Assembly: GCA_025141675.1 (NCBI GenBank)
Contig: CP081161.1
Coordinates: forward strand, 3,325,501 to 3,389,500
Direction of reading: 5' to 3'
DNA length: 64,000 nucleotides
Source: Rhodobacteraceae bacterium S2214
GTDB lineage: Bacteria > Pseudomonadota > Alphaproteobacteria > Rhodobacterales > Rhodobacteraceae
The notes under the pieces are model-generated. The model saw only the letters and a program-made list of their open reading frames with translations, was not told the origin of the DNA and ran no database searches. Each line of letters begins with the position of its first letter. Position 1 is the first letter of the stretch. Of the stretch, positions 35,563-46,040 are shown piece after piece. A program made the translations under genes and the position numbers.

Positions 35563-37367
35563 CAGTAAACCCGCGCCTTTGGTGCGATTTTCTTAAGGTC
35601 AATCCCGCCTTCGTCGTGATTTGTCAGCGGGTCAAGATGCACTGGACGTGTTGTCAGTGTGGTTTTTGCCCCATCGACAACCGCCAACGAATGAACGCGC
35701 CAGTTCTTGTCGTCACGATCAGGATAATCCTCGTGGGCATGCGCCCCGCGGCTTTCCTTACGTGCTTCAGCAGCCACAATCGTCGCCAATGCGTTTGGCA
35801 TCAGGTTTGTCAGCTCAAGCGTTTCCATCAGGTCAGAGTTCCACACCAGCGACCGGTCGGTCACTTTGATGTCGTCCATCTTGCCTGCGATACCTTCCAT
35901 CGCGGTCACACCTTCGGCCAGCGTTTTGTCTGTCCGGAACACAGCCGCGTCTTTTTGCATCGCTTTTTGCATTTCGAGGCGCAGTTCGGCGGTGGATGTT
36001 TCGCCTTTTGCGTGGCGCAGCCCATCGAAACGATCGAATGCGTAGTCCACGGACGCTTGGTTCAGCGTCGGGTTCGCAGAGTTCGGATCAACAACTTCAC
36101 CAGCGCGGATCGCGGCAGCACGGCCAAAGACCACGAGGTCGATCAAAGAGTTAGACCCAAGACGGTTCGCACCATGCACAGACGCACAACCCGCTTCGCC
36201 CACAGCCATCAAGCCCGGCACGATTGCGTCGGGGTTGTCTTTGGTCGGGTTCAGCACCTCACCCATATAGTTCGTTGGAATACCGCCCATGTTATAGTGA
36301 ACAGTCGGCAGAACAGGGATCGGTTCTTTGGTCAGATCAACACCGGCAAAGATACGTGCGCTTTCCGAAATACCCGGCAGACGCAGATCCAGCGTTTCTT
36401 TCGGCAGGTGGTTCAGGTGCAGGTGGATATGGTCACCATCTGCGCCAACACCGCGGCCTTCGCGAATTTCCATCGTCATACAGCGGGACACAACATCACG
36501 CGACGCGAGGTCTTTATAAGTCGGCGCGTAACGCTCCATGAAACGCTCGCCTTCGGAGTTGGTTAGATAACCACCCTCGCCGCGCGCGCCTTCGGTGATC
36601 AAACAGCCAGCGCCGTAAATCCCAGTCGGGTGGAACTGAACGAATTCCATATCCTGCAACGGCAGCCCCTGACGGGCCACCATGCCGCCACCGTCACCAG
36701 TACAGGTGTGGGCAGAGGTCGCAGAGAAATAAGCACGGCCGTAGCCGCCAGTCGCCAAAACAACAGTCTTCGCGTTGAAGACGTGCATCGTGCCGTCGTC
36801 AAGTTTCCACGCGATGACGCCTTGGCAGACGCCGTCTTCGGACATGATCAGGTCCATCGCGAAATATTCGATGTAGAACTCAGCCTGTTGCTTCAAAGAC
36901 TGACCATACAACGTGTGCAGGATCGCGTGACCCGTCCGGTCAGCCGCCGCACAGGTCCGTTGTACAGGTGGGCCTTCACCGAATTCGGTTGTGTGGCCAC
37001 CAAATGGACGCTGGTAAATCTCGCCCTTTTCAGTCCGCGAGAATGGCACACCGTAGTGCTCCAGCTCGTAAACAGCCTTCGGGGCTTCACGCGCGAGATA
37101 TTCCATCGCGTCCGTATCACCCAGCCAGTCAGACCCTTTCACAGTGTCATACATATGCCACTGCCAGCTATCAGGGCCCATGTTGCCCAGCGATGCGGCA
37201 ATACCGCCCTGTGCCGCAACAGTGTGCGACCGCGTTGGGAAGACTTTAGAAATACAGGCCGTTTTCAGACCCTGTTCAGCAAGACCCAATGTCGCGCGCA
37301 GACCAGCACCACCGGCACCAACCACAATCGCGTCATAGTAATGGGTTTCATATTCGTAAGCAGCCAT
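35562..37367 (-). CDS. sdhA: Succinate dehydrogenase flavoprotein subunit
   Basis: 601 residues. FAD Rossmann motif GAGGAGLRA near residue 18, covalent-FAD histidine in [10 protein letters not shown], active-site [15 protein letters not shown] and the C-terminal [14 protein letters not shown]. It oxidises succinate to fumarate at the cytoplasmic face. The second ATG (37367) is used. Confidence 0.97.
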   Translation of the reverse strand: MAAYEYETHYYDAIVVGAGGAGLRATLGLAEQGLKTACISKVFPTRSHTVAAQGGIAASLGNMGPDSWQWHMYDTVKGSDWLGDTDAMEYLAREAPKAVYELEHYGVPFSRTEKGEIYQRPFGGHTTEFGEGPPVQRTCAAADRTGHAILHTLYGQSLKQQAEFYIEYFAMDLIMSEDGVCQGVIAWKLDDGTMHVFNAKTVVLATGGYGRAYFSATSAHTCTGDGGGMVARQGLPLQDMEFVQFHPTGIYGAGCLITEGARGEGGYLTNSEGERFMERYAPTYKDLASRDVVSRCMTMEIREGRGVGADGDHIHLHLNHLPKETLDLRLPGISESARIFAGVDLTKEPIPVLPTVHYNMGGIPTNYMGEVLNPTKDNPDAIVPGLMAVGEAGCASVHGANRLGSNSLIDLVVFGRAAAIRAGEVVDPNSANPTLNQASVDYAFDRFDGLRHAKGETSTAELRLEMQKAMQKDAAVFRTDKTLAEGVTAMEGIAGKMDDIKVTDRSLVWNSDLMETLELTNLMPNALATIVAAEARKESRGAHAHEDYPDRDDKNWRVHSLAVVDGAKTTLTTRPVHLDPLTNHDEGGIDLKKIAPKARVY

Positions 37368-37385
37368 CAAAAATCTCCGGCAGAA

Positions 37386-37757
37386 TTAAAGGGCAAGGCG
37401 CAGGATGGCGATCACGCCAAGCGCTGCGGCACCATAAGACAGACAAATCATCGCGATGATCAGCGCCTTGCGGGCGATACCATGGACGTAGTCTTCGATC
37501 AGGGTTTGGACACCTTTGCGGAAGTGGAAAAAGCTAACTACAAACGTCAGCGCTGCAATCGCGGCAGGCACGGGACGGGCGTAGTAGGCCACGACTTCCT
37601 CGTAAGACGACCCCAAGGTCGCGCCAAAGGTGAAGATAAAGAGCGGGATCAGCACCACAAGCGCCACAGAGGACACCATCATTTTCCAGTGGTGGTCTGT
37701 GCCTGTTTTGGCAGAGCCCATGCCCACGACGCGTTTACGATCAGTTACAAATGCCAT
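37386..37757 (-). CDS. sdhD: Succinate dehydrogenase membrane anchor subunit
   Basis: 123 residues, three membrane helices. FFHFRKGVQTLIEDYVHG holds the conserved histidine and Asp-Tyr of the quinone and haem site. It lies between sdhC and sdhA with short spacers. Confidence 0.92.
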   Translation of the reverse strand: MAFVTDRKRVVGMGSAKTGTDHHWKMMVSSVALVVLIPLFIFTFGATLGSSYEEVVAYYARPVPAAIAALTFVVSFFHFRKGVQTLIEDYVHGIARKALIIAMICLSYGAAALGVIAILRLAL

Positions 37758-37769
37758 GTCAGTGATCCT

Positions 37770-38153
37770 TTACAATACGACGGCGCAGAAGATGGTCATC
37801 AGGACAGAGCCGATGATCATCAAGATGCCCATGGTTTCGGACTTTTCGACCTCAAGGCCGTACCCCATGTCCCAGATCAGGTGACGGATGCCGCCAAATG
37901 TGTGATACCAGATCGCCCATGTGGACAGGAACAAGACCAGATCGCCAAACCAGCTGGTGACGAAACCGTTCGCGGTCGCAAAGGCCTCTGGCCCTGCTGC
38001 GGCGGCAACGAACCACCATGTGATCATCAACGCCGCAACGATGACGGCGTTGCCGGTCAAGCGGACGAAGATAGAGGTCATAGAAGTCATTTGCGGACGA
38101 TAAATCGTCAAATGCGGTGACAGAGGGCGATTACCCCGGTTCACATCGGCCAT
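37770..38153 (-). CDS. sdhC: Succinate dehydrogenase cytochrome b556 subunit
   Basis: 127 residues, three helices. RPLSPHLTIYRPQMTS is the family N-terminal signature, and HTFGGIRHLIWDMG contains the haem-ligand histidine. First gene of the operon; the pair of TGTGATCACA boxes lies 141-171 bp upstream of its start. Confidence 0.95.
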   Translation of the reverse strand: MADVNRGNRPLSPHLTIYRPQMTSMTSIFVRLTGNAVIVAALMITWWFVAAAAGPEAFATANGFVTSWFGDLVLFLSTWAIWYHTFGGIRHLIWDMGYGLEVEKSETMGILMIIGSVLMTIFCAVVL

Positions 38154-38260
38154 GGCTGTTCCCTTTTGTGGCTAGCGCAGGCGGACTGCGCACAGGCTTT
38201 GAGGTGTTCTAGCAAGAATCTTAGCGCGGAGTCACGCAGAGGTATCCAAAGAAACTGTGA

Positions 38261-38290
38261 ATAATTGTCCCATGCGGTGACTTTTTTCAA
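38261..38290 (-). promoter_or_regulatory. Candidate sdh promoter
   Basis: TTGAAA (38290-38285) and AATTAT (38266-38261) with an 18-base spacer on the minus strand. The paired TGTGATCACA boxes end just upstream of its -35, the position expected for an activator. Confidence 0.45.
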
Positions 38291-38293
38291 TCT

Positions 38294-38324
38294 TGTGATC
38301 ACAGCGACAAAAAGTGTGATCACA
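38294..38324. promoter_or_regulatory. Paired TGTGATCACA operators upstream of sdhC
   Basis: Perfect 10-bp palindromes at 38294-38303 and 38315-38324, starts 21 bp apart (two helical turns). The same pair with the same spacing stands before sucC, and a single copy precedes the GntR gene at 57 kb. Confidence 0.8.
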
Positions 38325-38372
38325 AAATGGGACGGTGGGTGGGGCGTCGCTGAAAGCGCGCGTCACCAAACG

Positions 38373-39401
38373 TCACACCGGCATCAGCGCCCAATAATCC
38401 AGATCAAGCAGGACATCAGGCAGATACTTACCATCCTCCCCCTTCAATTCTCCCGCTGCTCCCTTCGTCGCAACAAGCCGCAACCGGATCGCGCCCACGC
38501 CCGGTGCAGATGTTTCGGCAGTATCAAGCACTTCGGACCAAGCCCGCACAGTGTCGCCTGCAAAACAAGGGTTCGCATGTGCACCACCATTCAGCGCCAC
38601 AATCATCTGCGCATTCGCCAGCCCGTTAAACGACAGCGCACGCGCCAACGAAATTACATGACCACCGTACATCAACCGTTGTCCATCAGGGCGGAATGTC
38701 GCGTCAAAATGGACCTTCGCGGTGTTCTGCCACAACCGCGTCGCCATCATGTGTTCGGCTTCTTCAATCGTGACGCCATCCACGTGGTCAATAATTTCGC
38801 CGACTTCATAGTCGCTTAGCTTATGTGGCTCGCCCGCCAAGGCATAGTTATACCCCGTAAAATCAAGGCCCTTGGGGATGATCAAATCCGCAGGATCAAC
38901 AACTTTGGCAAGCTCCGGGATGACCGCCTCGGGCGCGTCACCTGCGCCCCGTTTGCGCACCATGACCCAACGCACATAGGACAGCAGCAGTTCGTTATGC
39001 TGATTCCACCCTTCGGTGCGCACCCAAACAACGCCGGATTTCCCGTTAGAGTTCTGCTTGATCCCGATGACCTCTGACGTTGCTGTAACAGTATCGCCGG
39101 GCCACAAGGATGTGTGCCAGCGGCCTTCGGCATAGCCCAAGTTCGCGACCGCATTCAGGGACACGTCAGGGACTGTTTTCCCAAAAACCGTATGAAACGT
39201 GATCAGATCATCAAGCGGGCTGAACGGCAGCCCGCAGTCCTGCGCGAACTTATCAGACGAATGCAGCGCATGCCGCGCAGGGTAAAGCGCGTGGTACAGC
39301 GCCCTTTCACCCATCTTGATGGTGCGTGGCACTGCGTGTGTGATCACATCACCAACGGCATAATCTTCGAAAAAGCGGCCTGCGTTCGTCTTGGGTGCCA
39401 T
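38373..39401 (-). CDS. mch: Mesaconyl-CoA hydratase (double MaoC domain)
   Basis: 342 residues, two hot-dog/MaoC halves. It hydrates mesaconyl-CoA to beta-methylmalyl-CoA in the ethylmalonyl-CoA pathway. The start is MAPKTNAGRFFEDYAVGDVI. Dehydratase-like segments are HSSDKFAQDCGLPFSPLDD in the first half and HVISLARALSFNGLAN in the second. The identification is strengthened by ccrA, ecm and mcl2 in the same 16 kb. A TGTGATCACA palindrome lies within its first 21 codons. Confidence 0.9.
   Translation of the reverse strand: MAPKTNAGRFFEDYAVGDVITHAVPRTIKMGERALYHALYPARHALHSSDKFAQDCGLPFSPLDDLITFHTVFGKTVPDVSLNAVANLGYAEGRWHTSLWPGDTVTATSEVIGIKQNSNGKSGVVWVRTEGWNQHNELLLSYVRWVMVRKRGAGDAPEAVIPELAKVVDPADLIIPKGLDFTGYNYALAGEPHKLSDYEVGEIIDHVDGVTIEEAEHMMATRLWQNTAKVHFDATFRPDGQRLMYGGHVISLARALSFNGLANAQMIVALNGGAHANPCFAGDTVRAWSEVLDTAETSAPGVGAIRLRLVATKGAAGELKGEDGKYLPDVLLDLDYWALMPV
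39339..39348. promoter_or_regulatory. TGTGATCACA palindrome inside the 5' end of mch
   Basis: An exact copy of the operator found before sdhC, sucC and the GntR gene, 53-62 bp into the coding sequence. It may be an internal operator or a codon coincidence (Val-Ile-Thr). Confidence 0.4.
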
Positions 39402-39604
39402 TATTGCTGACCTAACTTCATATCTGGGCTGTAAGGCGTATCGACATCTTTGGTCACCGCCTGTCCGCAGCGCATGACACCATTGGCATGGTCGTAGGCA
39501 TAGGTCGGGTCACCATACAGTTCCCATCCCTTGGATAGGGCCAGTGATACTTTGTGACAGAATTCGGAACTGTCGTCCTCGGTGAGCAGGCGGTAGATTT
39601 TCAT
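39401..39604 (-). CDS. DUF1737 small protein
   Basis: 67 residues. MKIYRLLTEDDSSEFCHKVS and KGWELYGDPTYAYD match the DUF1737 pattern as I remember it. It overlaps mch by one base and starts 3 bp after the NnrU stop, so it is part of the mcl2-nnrU-DUF1737-mch transcript. Function unknown. Confidence 0.8.
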   Translation of the reverse strand: MKIYRLLTEDDSSEFCHKVSLALSKGWELYGDPTYAYDHANGVMRCGQAVTKDVDTPYSPDMKLGQQ

Positions 39605-39607
39605 GTC

Positions 39608-40153
39608 TTATCCAAACGGGTTGTAGCCAAGTAGAATATGGATGGTCGCAACAACCAAGAAGACGACCACTGTGGCGATAACGGCGGTGATTTCTTTCTT
39701 GATCGGGACTTCGTGATACGGTCCGCGCGGTCCTTCTGCACGGTTGATCACAAGCATTTCGGCAATTGCCCAAGCGGCCATGCCACCAAATAACAGGAAC
39801 GACGGGCTATCGCCGTTCACGAGGATATGCGCCACAGACCAGACCAGCACGGCGGTCAATTGCGGATGCCTGATCGCTTTGGTGACGCGGGTTTTCGCGC
39901 CAGACGCTGCGAACAGGTAAAAGGCGAAAAGCATAAGCAGGTTATTGATGCCGGTCATTGCCGGACTGCGGCCCCAGTAGAAGGTGCCATCGGCAACCTT
40001 ATACCCGATCACCATCAATACGATGCCCGCGACAGATCCCAAGGCGACAATGCCTTTGCCCTTATCGCCAAATTTGGCCCGCTCTTTCGGGGCGATGCGT
40101 TTCCAGAAGTGAACACCTGACCAAAGGATCAGGCCGGCAAGTATATAGATCAT
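39608..40153 (-). CDS. NnrU-family integral membrane protein
   Basis: 181 residues with about five membrane helices. RHPQLTAVLVWSVAHILVNGD is the family core, in a domain shared with isoprenylcysteine methyltransferase-like proteins and first met in nitric-oxide reduction clusters. No denitrification gene is nearby, so its role here is unknown. It overlaps mcl2 by 4 bp. Confidence 0.85.
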   Translation of the reverse strand: MIYILAGLILWSGVHFWKRIAPKERAKFGDKGKGIVALGSVAGIVLMVIGYKVADGTFYWGRSPAMTGINNLLMLFAFYLFAASGAKTRVTKAIRHPQLTAVLVWSVAHILVNGDSPSFLLFGGMAAWAIAEMLVINRAEGPRGPYHEVPIKKEITAVIATVVVFLVVATIHILLGYNPFG

Positions 40154-40992
40154 GAATTTTCCAACGTGGCGATTGCTGCGGCTTTCGCCAGCGTCGCCCG
40201 TGCGGTCACAACATGCAAGTTCTCGACGATCTTTCCGTCGACAACGGCGACGCCCTGCCCTTCGGCCTCTGCAGTCTCGAACGCGGCAATCTGGCGTTCG
40301 GCCAATGCAATTTCGTCCTGCGATGGCCCAAATGCCGCGTTACAGATCGCGACCTGCGCCGGATGAATCAGCGTTTTCCCGTCGAAACCCATGTCGCGCC
40401 CTTCGGCGCATTCGATCGCCAAGCCGTCGTCGTCTTTGAACGCGTTATAGACCCCATCTAGCGCAGTGATTCGATTTGCACGCGCCGCGAGCAGACAATG
40501 CTGCAGCGCCGTCATCATGGCCGGACGGGTGCGCGCATTCAGGTCCTTCGCAAGATCGTTTGTCCCCATAACAAAGCCCGCAAGGCGCGGATGTGCCGCA
40601 ATGCTTTGTGCGTTCAGGATACCCAGCGGTGTTTCCATCATCGCCCAAATTGGCAGGTCCGGAATAAGCGCAGCCAGCGCATCTAGATCAGCGGGGCTAT
40701 CGACCTTAGGCAACAGCACAGCATCGCAATCCATGTTTGCGACAGCGGCTGCATCGTCAGCCCCCCACTGCGTATCTAGCCCATTGATCCGAACAATCTT
40801 TTGACGCGGCCCGTACCCGCCCGCAGCCAAGGCGTTGGTTAGTGTTTCGCGCGCGTCGACCTTCGCATCAGGCGCCACCGCGTCTTCGAGATCGAAGAGA
40901 ATGATATCAACAGGCAGGCCCCGCGCCTTGTCCAAGGCGCGATCCTTTGATCCGGGAATATAGAGGGCGGAACGGGCTGGGCGGGTTTCCAT
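40150..40992 (-). CDS. mcl2: HpcH/HpaI-type lyase, probable (3S)-malyl-CoA thioesterase
   Basis: 280 residues, citrate-lyase beta-like TIM barrel. RSALYIPGSKDRALDKA is the N-terminal CoA-binding block, DLEDAVAPDAK holds metal-ligand acids, and ETPLGILNAQ and GTNDLAKDLNA are later conserved blocks. The short length and the pairing with mch fit Mcl2, the malyl-CoA thioesterase of the ethylmalonyl-CoA pathway, rather than the longer lyase Mcl1. GGAAG precedes the ATG at 40992. Confidence 0.82.
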   Translation of the reverse strand: METRPARSALYIPGSKDRALDKARGLPVDIILFDLEDAVAPDAKVDARETLTNALAAGGYGPRQKIVRINGLDTQWGADDAAAVANMDCDAVLLPKVDSPADLDALAALIPDLPIWAMMETPLGILNAQSIAAHPRLAGFVMGTNDLAKDLNARTRPAMMTALQHCLLAARANRITALDGVYNAFKDDDGLAIECAEGRDMGFDGKTLIHPAQVAICNAAFGPSQDEIALAERQIAAFETAEAEGQGVAVVDGKIVENLHVVTARATLAKAAAIATLENS

Positions 40993-41014
40993 CGAATCTT
41001 CCTTCGCAATAATG

Positions 41015-41090
41015 TTGCGCAAACATGACCGCAAACCACACAATCATTCAACCCGAAATGCGCCGCAGCGCAGCAAAAACTGTTGCGCAA
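41015..41090. promoter_or_regulatory. Two TTGCGCAA palindromes upstream of mcl2
   Basis: Perfect 8-bp palindromes at 41015-41022 and 41083-41090, 68 bp apart; a degenerate half copy (TTGCGAAG on the minus strand) lies closer to the start. They could bind a regulator of the mcl2-mch operon, for instance of the RamB/PccR type, which uses TTTGCAAA-like sites. That link is an inference. Confidence 0.4.
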
Positions 41091-41196
41091 TGCACCGTCA
41101 CGGAGAATTAACCCTTTCCGGTCATAGTTATCTCAATACTTCATCATTGCCGGACGCAGGGTTTGCGTCCCTCTCCCAGCAAACAAGGTGAATACT

Positions 41197-41504
41197 ATGA
41201 AACGTCATTTCTACCTGCTCTCATTTGGCATCGGCGCCATGATTTTAGCCACGGCGCAAGCCCATTCAGCACCCGCATGTGCGGACCACGCAGCCGTCGT
41301 ATCACGGCTAGAAACCCTCTACGGCGAAGGTCGCCAAGCTATGGGGCTTGGGGCGAACAACACGGTCGTTGAGGTCTACGCATCTGCTGAAACTGGCAGT
41401 TGGACAATCACCGTGACCCAACCCGGTGGTCCGACGTGCCTTGTTGCAGCAGGTGAATCGTTTCAGCTTGAAACACCCGAACTGATTATCGACGGGAACG
41501 ACGC

Positions 41505-41508
<4 letters not shown>
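41197..41508 (+). CDS. Small exported protein of unknown function
   Basis: 103 residues. Signal peptide MKRHFYLLSFGIGAMILATA, cleaved after the following AQA or HSA. The mature part has two cysteines (APACADHAA and GPTCLVAAGES), likely a disulfide, and a GSWTITVTQPGG beta segment. The ATG at 41197 follows AAGGTG at 7 bases; a GTG at 41188 is less likely. It converges on the TSUP gene. Confidence 0.7.
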
Positions 41509-43313
<1,805 letters not shown>

Positions 43314-43335
43314 GGGCTCGCACTAAAGAATTGAT

Positions 43336-43364
43336 AAGGCGCCCCATCGCGGGCGCCTTTTTTT
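43336..43364 (+). terminator. Rho-independent terminator of mdh
   Basis: AAGGCGCCC pairs with GGGCGCCTT around CATCGC, followed by a T-tract. Confidence 0.9.
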
Positions 43365-43411
43365 ATGATCATTGCCAAAGCGAATCGCTTCACCGCATTC
43401 ATACTTTGATT

Positions 43412-43442
43412 TGTGATCACACCCAAAAAGACTGTGATCACA
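43412..43442. promoter_or_regulatory. Paired TGTGATCACA operators upstream of sucC
   Basis: Perfect palindromes at 43412-43421 and 43433-43442, again with starts 21 bp apart and an A-rich 11-bp spacer, as before sdhC. The sucC start is 98 bp downstream. Confidence 0.8.
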
Positions 43443-43539
43443 AATGTCGCTTTTTTAGCGCTATCATTGTTTTGGCAGTTTTTTATTAAACAATCATGTG
43501 TTTCAGTCGGTCCAAACTCACCCCAACCGAGGGACAGAC

Positions 43540-44733
43540 ATGAACATCCACGAATACCAAGCCAAAGCCTTGCTGAAATCTTTTGGCGCACCCGTCAGCG
43601 ACGGTCGTCCGGTTTTGAAAGCCGAAGATGCCAAAACAGCCGCTGGCGAACTGGATGGCCCACTTTGGGTTGTTAAGGCACAAATCCACGCAGGTGGCCG
43701 CGGCAAGGGTTCGTTTAAAGAAGCCGACGCTGGCGACAAAGGCGGTGTACGCTTGACGAAATCTGCGACGGAAGCTGCAGAAGAAGCCAAAAAGATGCTC
43801 GGCCGCACATTGGTCACGCACCAGACTGGCCCAGCTGGTAAGCAAGTGAACCGCATCTACATCGAAGACGGTTCTGGCATCGAAACAGAAATGTACCTTG
43901 CCCTGCTCGTCGATCGTCAAACATCCCGCATCGGTTTCGTTGTATCGACCGAAGGCGGCATGGATATCGAAGAAGTCGCCGAAAACACACCTGAAAAGAT
44001 CCTGAACTTCACAGTTGATCCTGCAACGGGCTACCAAGCCTACCACGGCCGTCGCGTCGCGTTTGCGCTGGGTCTGACTGGTCAGCAGGTCAAACAATGT
44101 GTTGGCCTGATGGGCATCCTTTACAAAGCATTCGTCGAAAAAGACATGGAAATGCTTGAGATCAACCCGCTGATCGTCACAGACAAGGGCGACCTGAAAG
44201 TGCTGGACGCGAAGGTATCGTTCGACGGCAACGCTGTTTATCGCCACCAAGATATCGCCGCCCTGCGCGACGAAACAGAAGAAGATCCAAAAGAACTGGC
44301 CGCTTCTAAATACGACCTGAACTACATCGCGCTTGACGGTGAAATTGGTTGCATGGTGAACGGTGCGGGTCTTGCGATGGCCACCATGGACATCATCAAA
44401 CTCTACGGTGCTGAACCTGCCAACTTCCTGGACGTTGGTGGCGGCGCGACAAAAGAAAAAGTAACCGAAGCGTTTAAGATCATCACATCAGATCCAAACG
44501 TCAAAGGCATCCTTGTGAACATCTTCGGTGGCATCATGCGCTGTGATGTGATCGCCGAAGGCGTTGTCGCCGCGGTGAAAGAAGTTGGCTTGAAAGTGCC
44601 ACTGGTTGTCCGCCTTGAAGGGACAAACGTGGAAGAAGGCAAAGCGATCATCAACAATTCAGACGTTGATGTAATTGCGGCTGACGACCTGAAAGACGGG
44701 GCGCAAAAAATCGTGTCTGCCGTCAAAGGCTGA
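43540..44733 (+). CDS. sucC: Succinyl-CoA synthetase beta subunit
   Basis: 397 residues, ATP-grasp subunit converting succinyl-CoA to succinate with nucleotide gain. [19 protein letters not shown] is the family start, [11 protein letters not shown] the nucleotide loop, and FVNIFGG-like [11 protein letters not shown] the dimer signature. GAGGGA precedes the ATG. A run of small exported-protein genes separates it from sucD. Confidence 0.97.
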   Translation: MNIHEYQAKALLKSFGAPVSDGRPVLKAEDAKTAAGELDGPLWVVKAQIHAGGRGKGSFKEADAGDKGGVRLTKSATEAAEEAKKMLGRTLVTHQTGPAGKQVNRIYIEDGSGIETEMYLALLVDRQTSRIGFVVSTEGGMDIEEVAENTPEKILNFTVDPATGYQAYHGRRVAFALGLTGQQVKQCVGLMGILYKAFVEKDMEMLEINPLIVTDKGDLKVLDAKVSFDGNAVYRHQDIAALRDETEEDPKELAASKYDLNYIALDGEIGCMVNGAGLAMATMDIIKLYGAEPANFLDVGGGATKEKVTEAFKIITSDPNVKGILVNIFGGIMRCDVIAEGVVAAVKEVGLKVPLVVRLEGTNVEEGKAIINNSDVDVIAADDLKDGAQKIVSAVKG

Positions 44734-44848
44734 GGCAGGATCAGGCAAGATCCAGAGCGGTGATCAGGGTGGGGCCTGATGTGACACGACGGTGTCAAAA
44801 TATGATCAGATGCGGGACCCTAAACCGCACGACTTGGGAAGTCTTACG

Positions 44849-45052
44849 ATGAAGTACATTTGCATATTCACCATGCTTACCGCTCTTGCTGCCTGTGACG
44901 CAGGATTTGGCGCGAGCCGGATTGGCGATACAATCCTTGAAACCGGCACACTGAACTGCACAGAAGGATCACCTCAGGAGCAAGCTCTTGTGGTTGGTAC
45001 GGAAGCTGATCCAGTGCGCTGCGGACCACAAACACAGCCAATCGTTCAATAA
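44849..45052 (+). CDS. Tiny lipoprotein 1 between sucC and sucD
   Basis: 67 residues: signal MKYICIFTMLTALAAC (lipobox LAAC), then a short polar mature part with Cys in LNCTEGSPQ and a C-terminal PVRCGPQTQP. The last block matches lipoproteins 2 and 3, so it is a diverged member of the same family. GGGAAG lies before the ATG. Function unknown. Confidence 0.68.
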   Translation: MKYICIFTMLTALAACDAGFGASRIGDTILETGTLNCTEGSPQEQALVVGTEADPVRCGPQTQPIVQ

Positions 45053-45075
45053 GTCTAAAAGTCTGTCTTTTAGAC
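45053..45075 (+). terminator. Perfect hairpin directly after tiny lipoprotein 1
   Basis: GTCTAAAAG pairs with CTTTTAGAC around TCTGT, beginning at the base after the stop codon. There is no T-tract; it may attenuate or stabilise the transcript. Confidence 0.5.
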
Positions 45076-45207
45076 ATTCAATCAAACTGAATAGGAGTGG
45101 ATTTTAACTGAATTGAGACTGCAACATCTCGTCAACTTTTGAACCGTAGTTCTGTTTACAAGGCACAATACTGTGCCACTGGATTACGACTTCAAAGGAA
45201 GATTGTC

Positions 45208-45414
45208 ATGTTAAAGCCAATGCTCGCACTGCTCACACTCGCCGCAACAACCGCTTGTATGGATGTCGATAGGGCGGATGTATCCCGGAACTACACAGGC
45301 AGTTTGAATGGCTGCCCGGGATTGACCGGAATCAGCGCGCAGTATTCCCAATCCGTTGCAGGCATGCCTGTACGGTGCGGTCCGCAGTCCGCTTCGCCAG
45401 TGACTTTCCGCTAA
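45208..45414 (+). CDS. Tiny lipoprotein 2 between sucC and sucD
   Basis: 68 residues: MLKPMLALLTLAATTAC signal, then a mature part ending in CPGLTGISAQYS and AGMPVRCGPQSASPVTF. Apart from the lipidated Cys it has exactly two cysteines, 22 residues apart, probably a disulfide. It is the same length as, and closely similar to, lipoprotein 3. AAGGAAGA precedes the ATG, and a perfect GGCACA-ATAC-TGTGCC inverted repeat lies 31 bp upstream. Likely periplasmic; function unknown. Confidence 0.7.
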   Translation: MLKPMLALLTLAATTACMDVDRADVSRNYTGSLNGCPGLTGISAQYSQSVAGMPVRCGPQSASPVTFR

Positions 45415-45423
45415 ATACACAAC

Positions 45424-45450
45424 GTTCCGGCGCGCCAATAGCGCCGGAAC
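45424..45450 (+). terminator. Perfect hairpin after tiny lipoprotein 2
   Basis: GTTCCGGCGC pairs with GCGCCGGAAC around a 7-base loop, 9 bp past the stop. No T-tract follows. Confidence 0.55.
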
Positions 45451-45586
45451 AACCACCAAAAAGCAGCCTAGGCAGCACGACTAAAAACGAAAGGACAAGA
45501 AAAAACCAGAATTGGGCCAAAGTTTGGCTACATCGCCCCACCATTTCAATTTTAAGACAAAATCGAAACGAATGGTGGATGTACTC

Positions 45587-45793
45587 ATGATCAAGCAATC
45601 AATTCTTGTTCTTTCAGCTCTAACTTTGACCGCATGCGTCGGGTCAGGCACAGAAACAGCAAACTTCGACAAACCAAGCACACAAGCTGCTTGCCCAGGT
45701 TTGACCGGCGTTAGCGCACAATATTCGGTCCAAATTGCAGGCATGCCTGTACGTTGTGGTCCACAAACAGAGAGCCCGGTTACCTTTCAATAA
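45587..45793 (+). CDS. Tiny lipoprotein 3 between sucC and sucD
   Basis: 68 residues: signal MIKQSILVLSALTLTAC, then CPGLTGVSAQYS and AGMPVRCGPQTESPVTF, matching lipoprotein 2 almost position by position in the C-terminal 33 residues while the linker after the lipid anchor differs. This is a recent tandem duplication in which the C-terminal half is under constraint. Function unknown. Confidence 0.7.
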   Translation: MIKQSILVLSALTLTACVGSGTETANFDKPSTQAACPGLTGVSAQYSVQIAGMPVRCGPQTESPVTFQ

Positions 45794-45835
45794 GGTTCGG
45801 GCCCCTTTGCCGCAAACCGCGGCGAGGGACGAACC
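45794..45835 (+). terminator. Nested hairpin after tiny lipoprotein 3
   Basis: Outer arms GGTTCG and CGAACC enclose an inner GCCGC / GCGGC stem, starting right after the stop codon. Confidence 0.45.
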
Positions 45836-45848
45836 AGAAGGGTGAAAC

Positions 45849-46040
45849 ATGCGGGGCACACCGATTAAACTGTTGGCGACAGGCTTCATGGCCTGTGGCC
45901 TTTTCGCATGCTCCAGCCCCGAACTCGTCGAACTACCAGTTCGTTCATCCCCCCAAGACCAAGCTCCCTATTCCCCTGACGTCGGCGATGCACCTTTGCG
46001 TGGCACCGCTGTGGCCATCGCATTGGCACCGGGGGAATGA
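45849..46040 (+). CDS. Small lipoprotein 4 between sucC and sucD
   Basis: 63 residues. MRGTPIKLLATGFMACGLFAC is a lipoprotein signal, with Cys in the lipobox LFAC. The mature part is short and acidic, with LPVRSSPQDQAP where the family above has PVRCGPQ; this may be chance. AAGGGTG precedes the ATG, and the stop overlaps the next start (ATGA). Confidence 0.55.
   Translation: MRGTPIKLLATGFMACGLFACSSPELVELPVRSSPQDQAPYSPDVGDAPLRGTAVAIALAPGE

Noticed and set aside
34938..36566. 542-residue plus-strand open frame opposite sdhA and the lipoproteins
   Set aside because: It is the antisense of well-identified genes; long antisense frames arise from the GC-skewed codon use here. The same applies to 36630-38120, 1080-1853 and 47346-48563.
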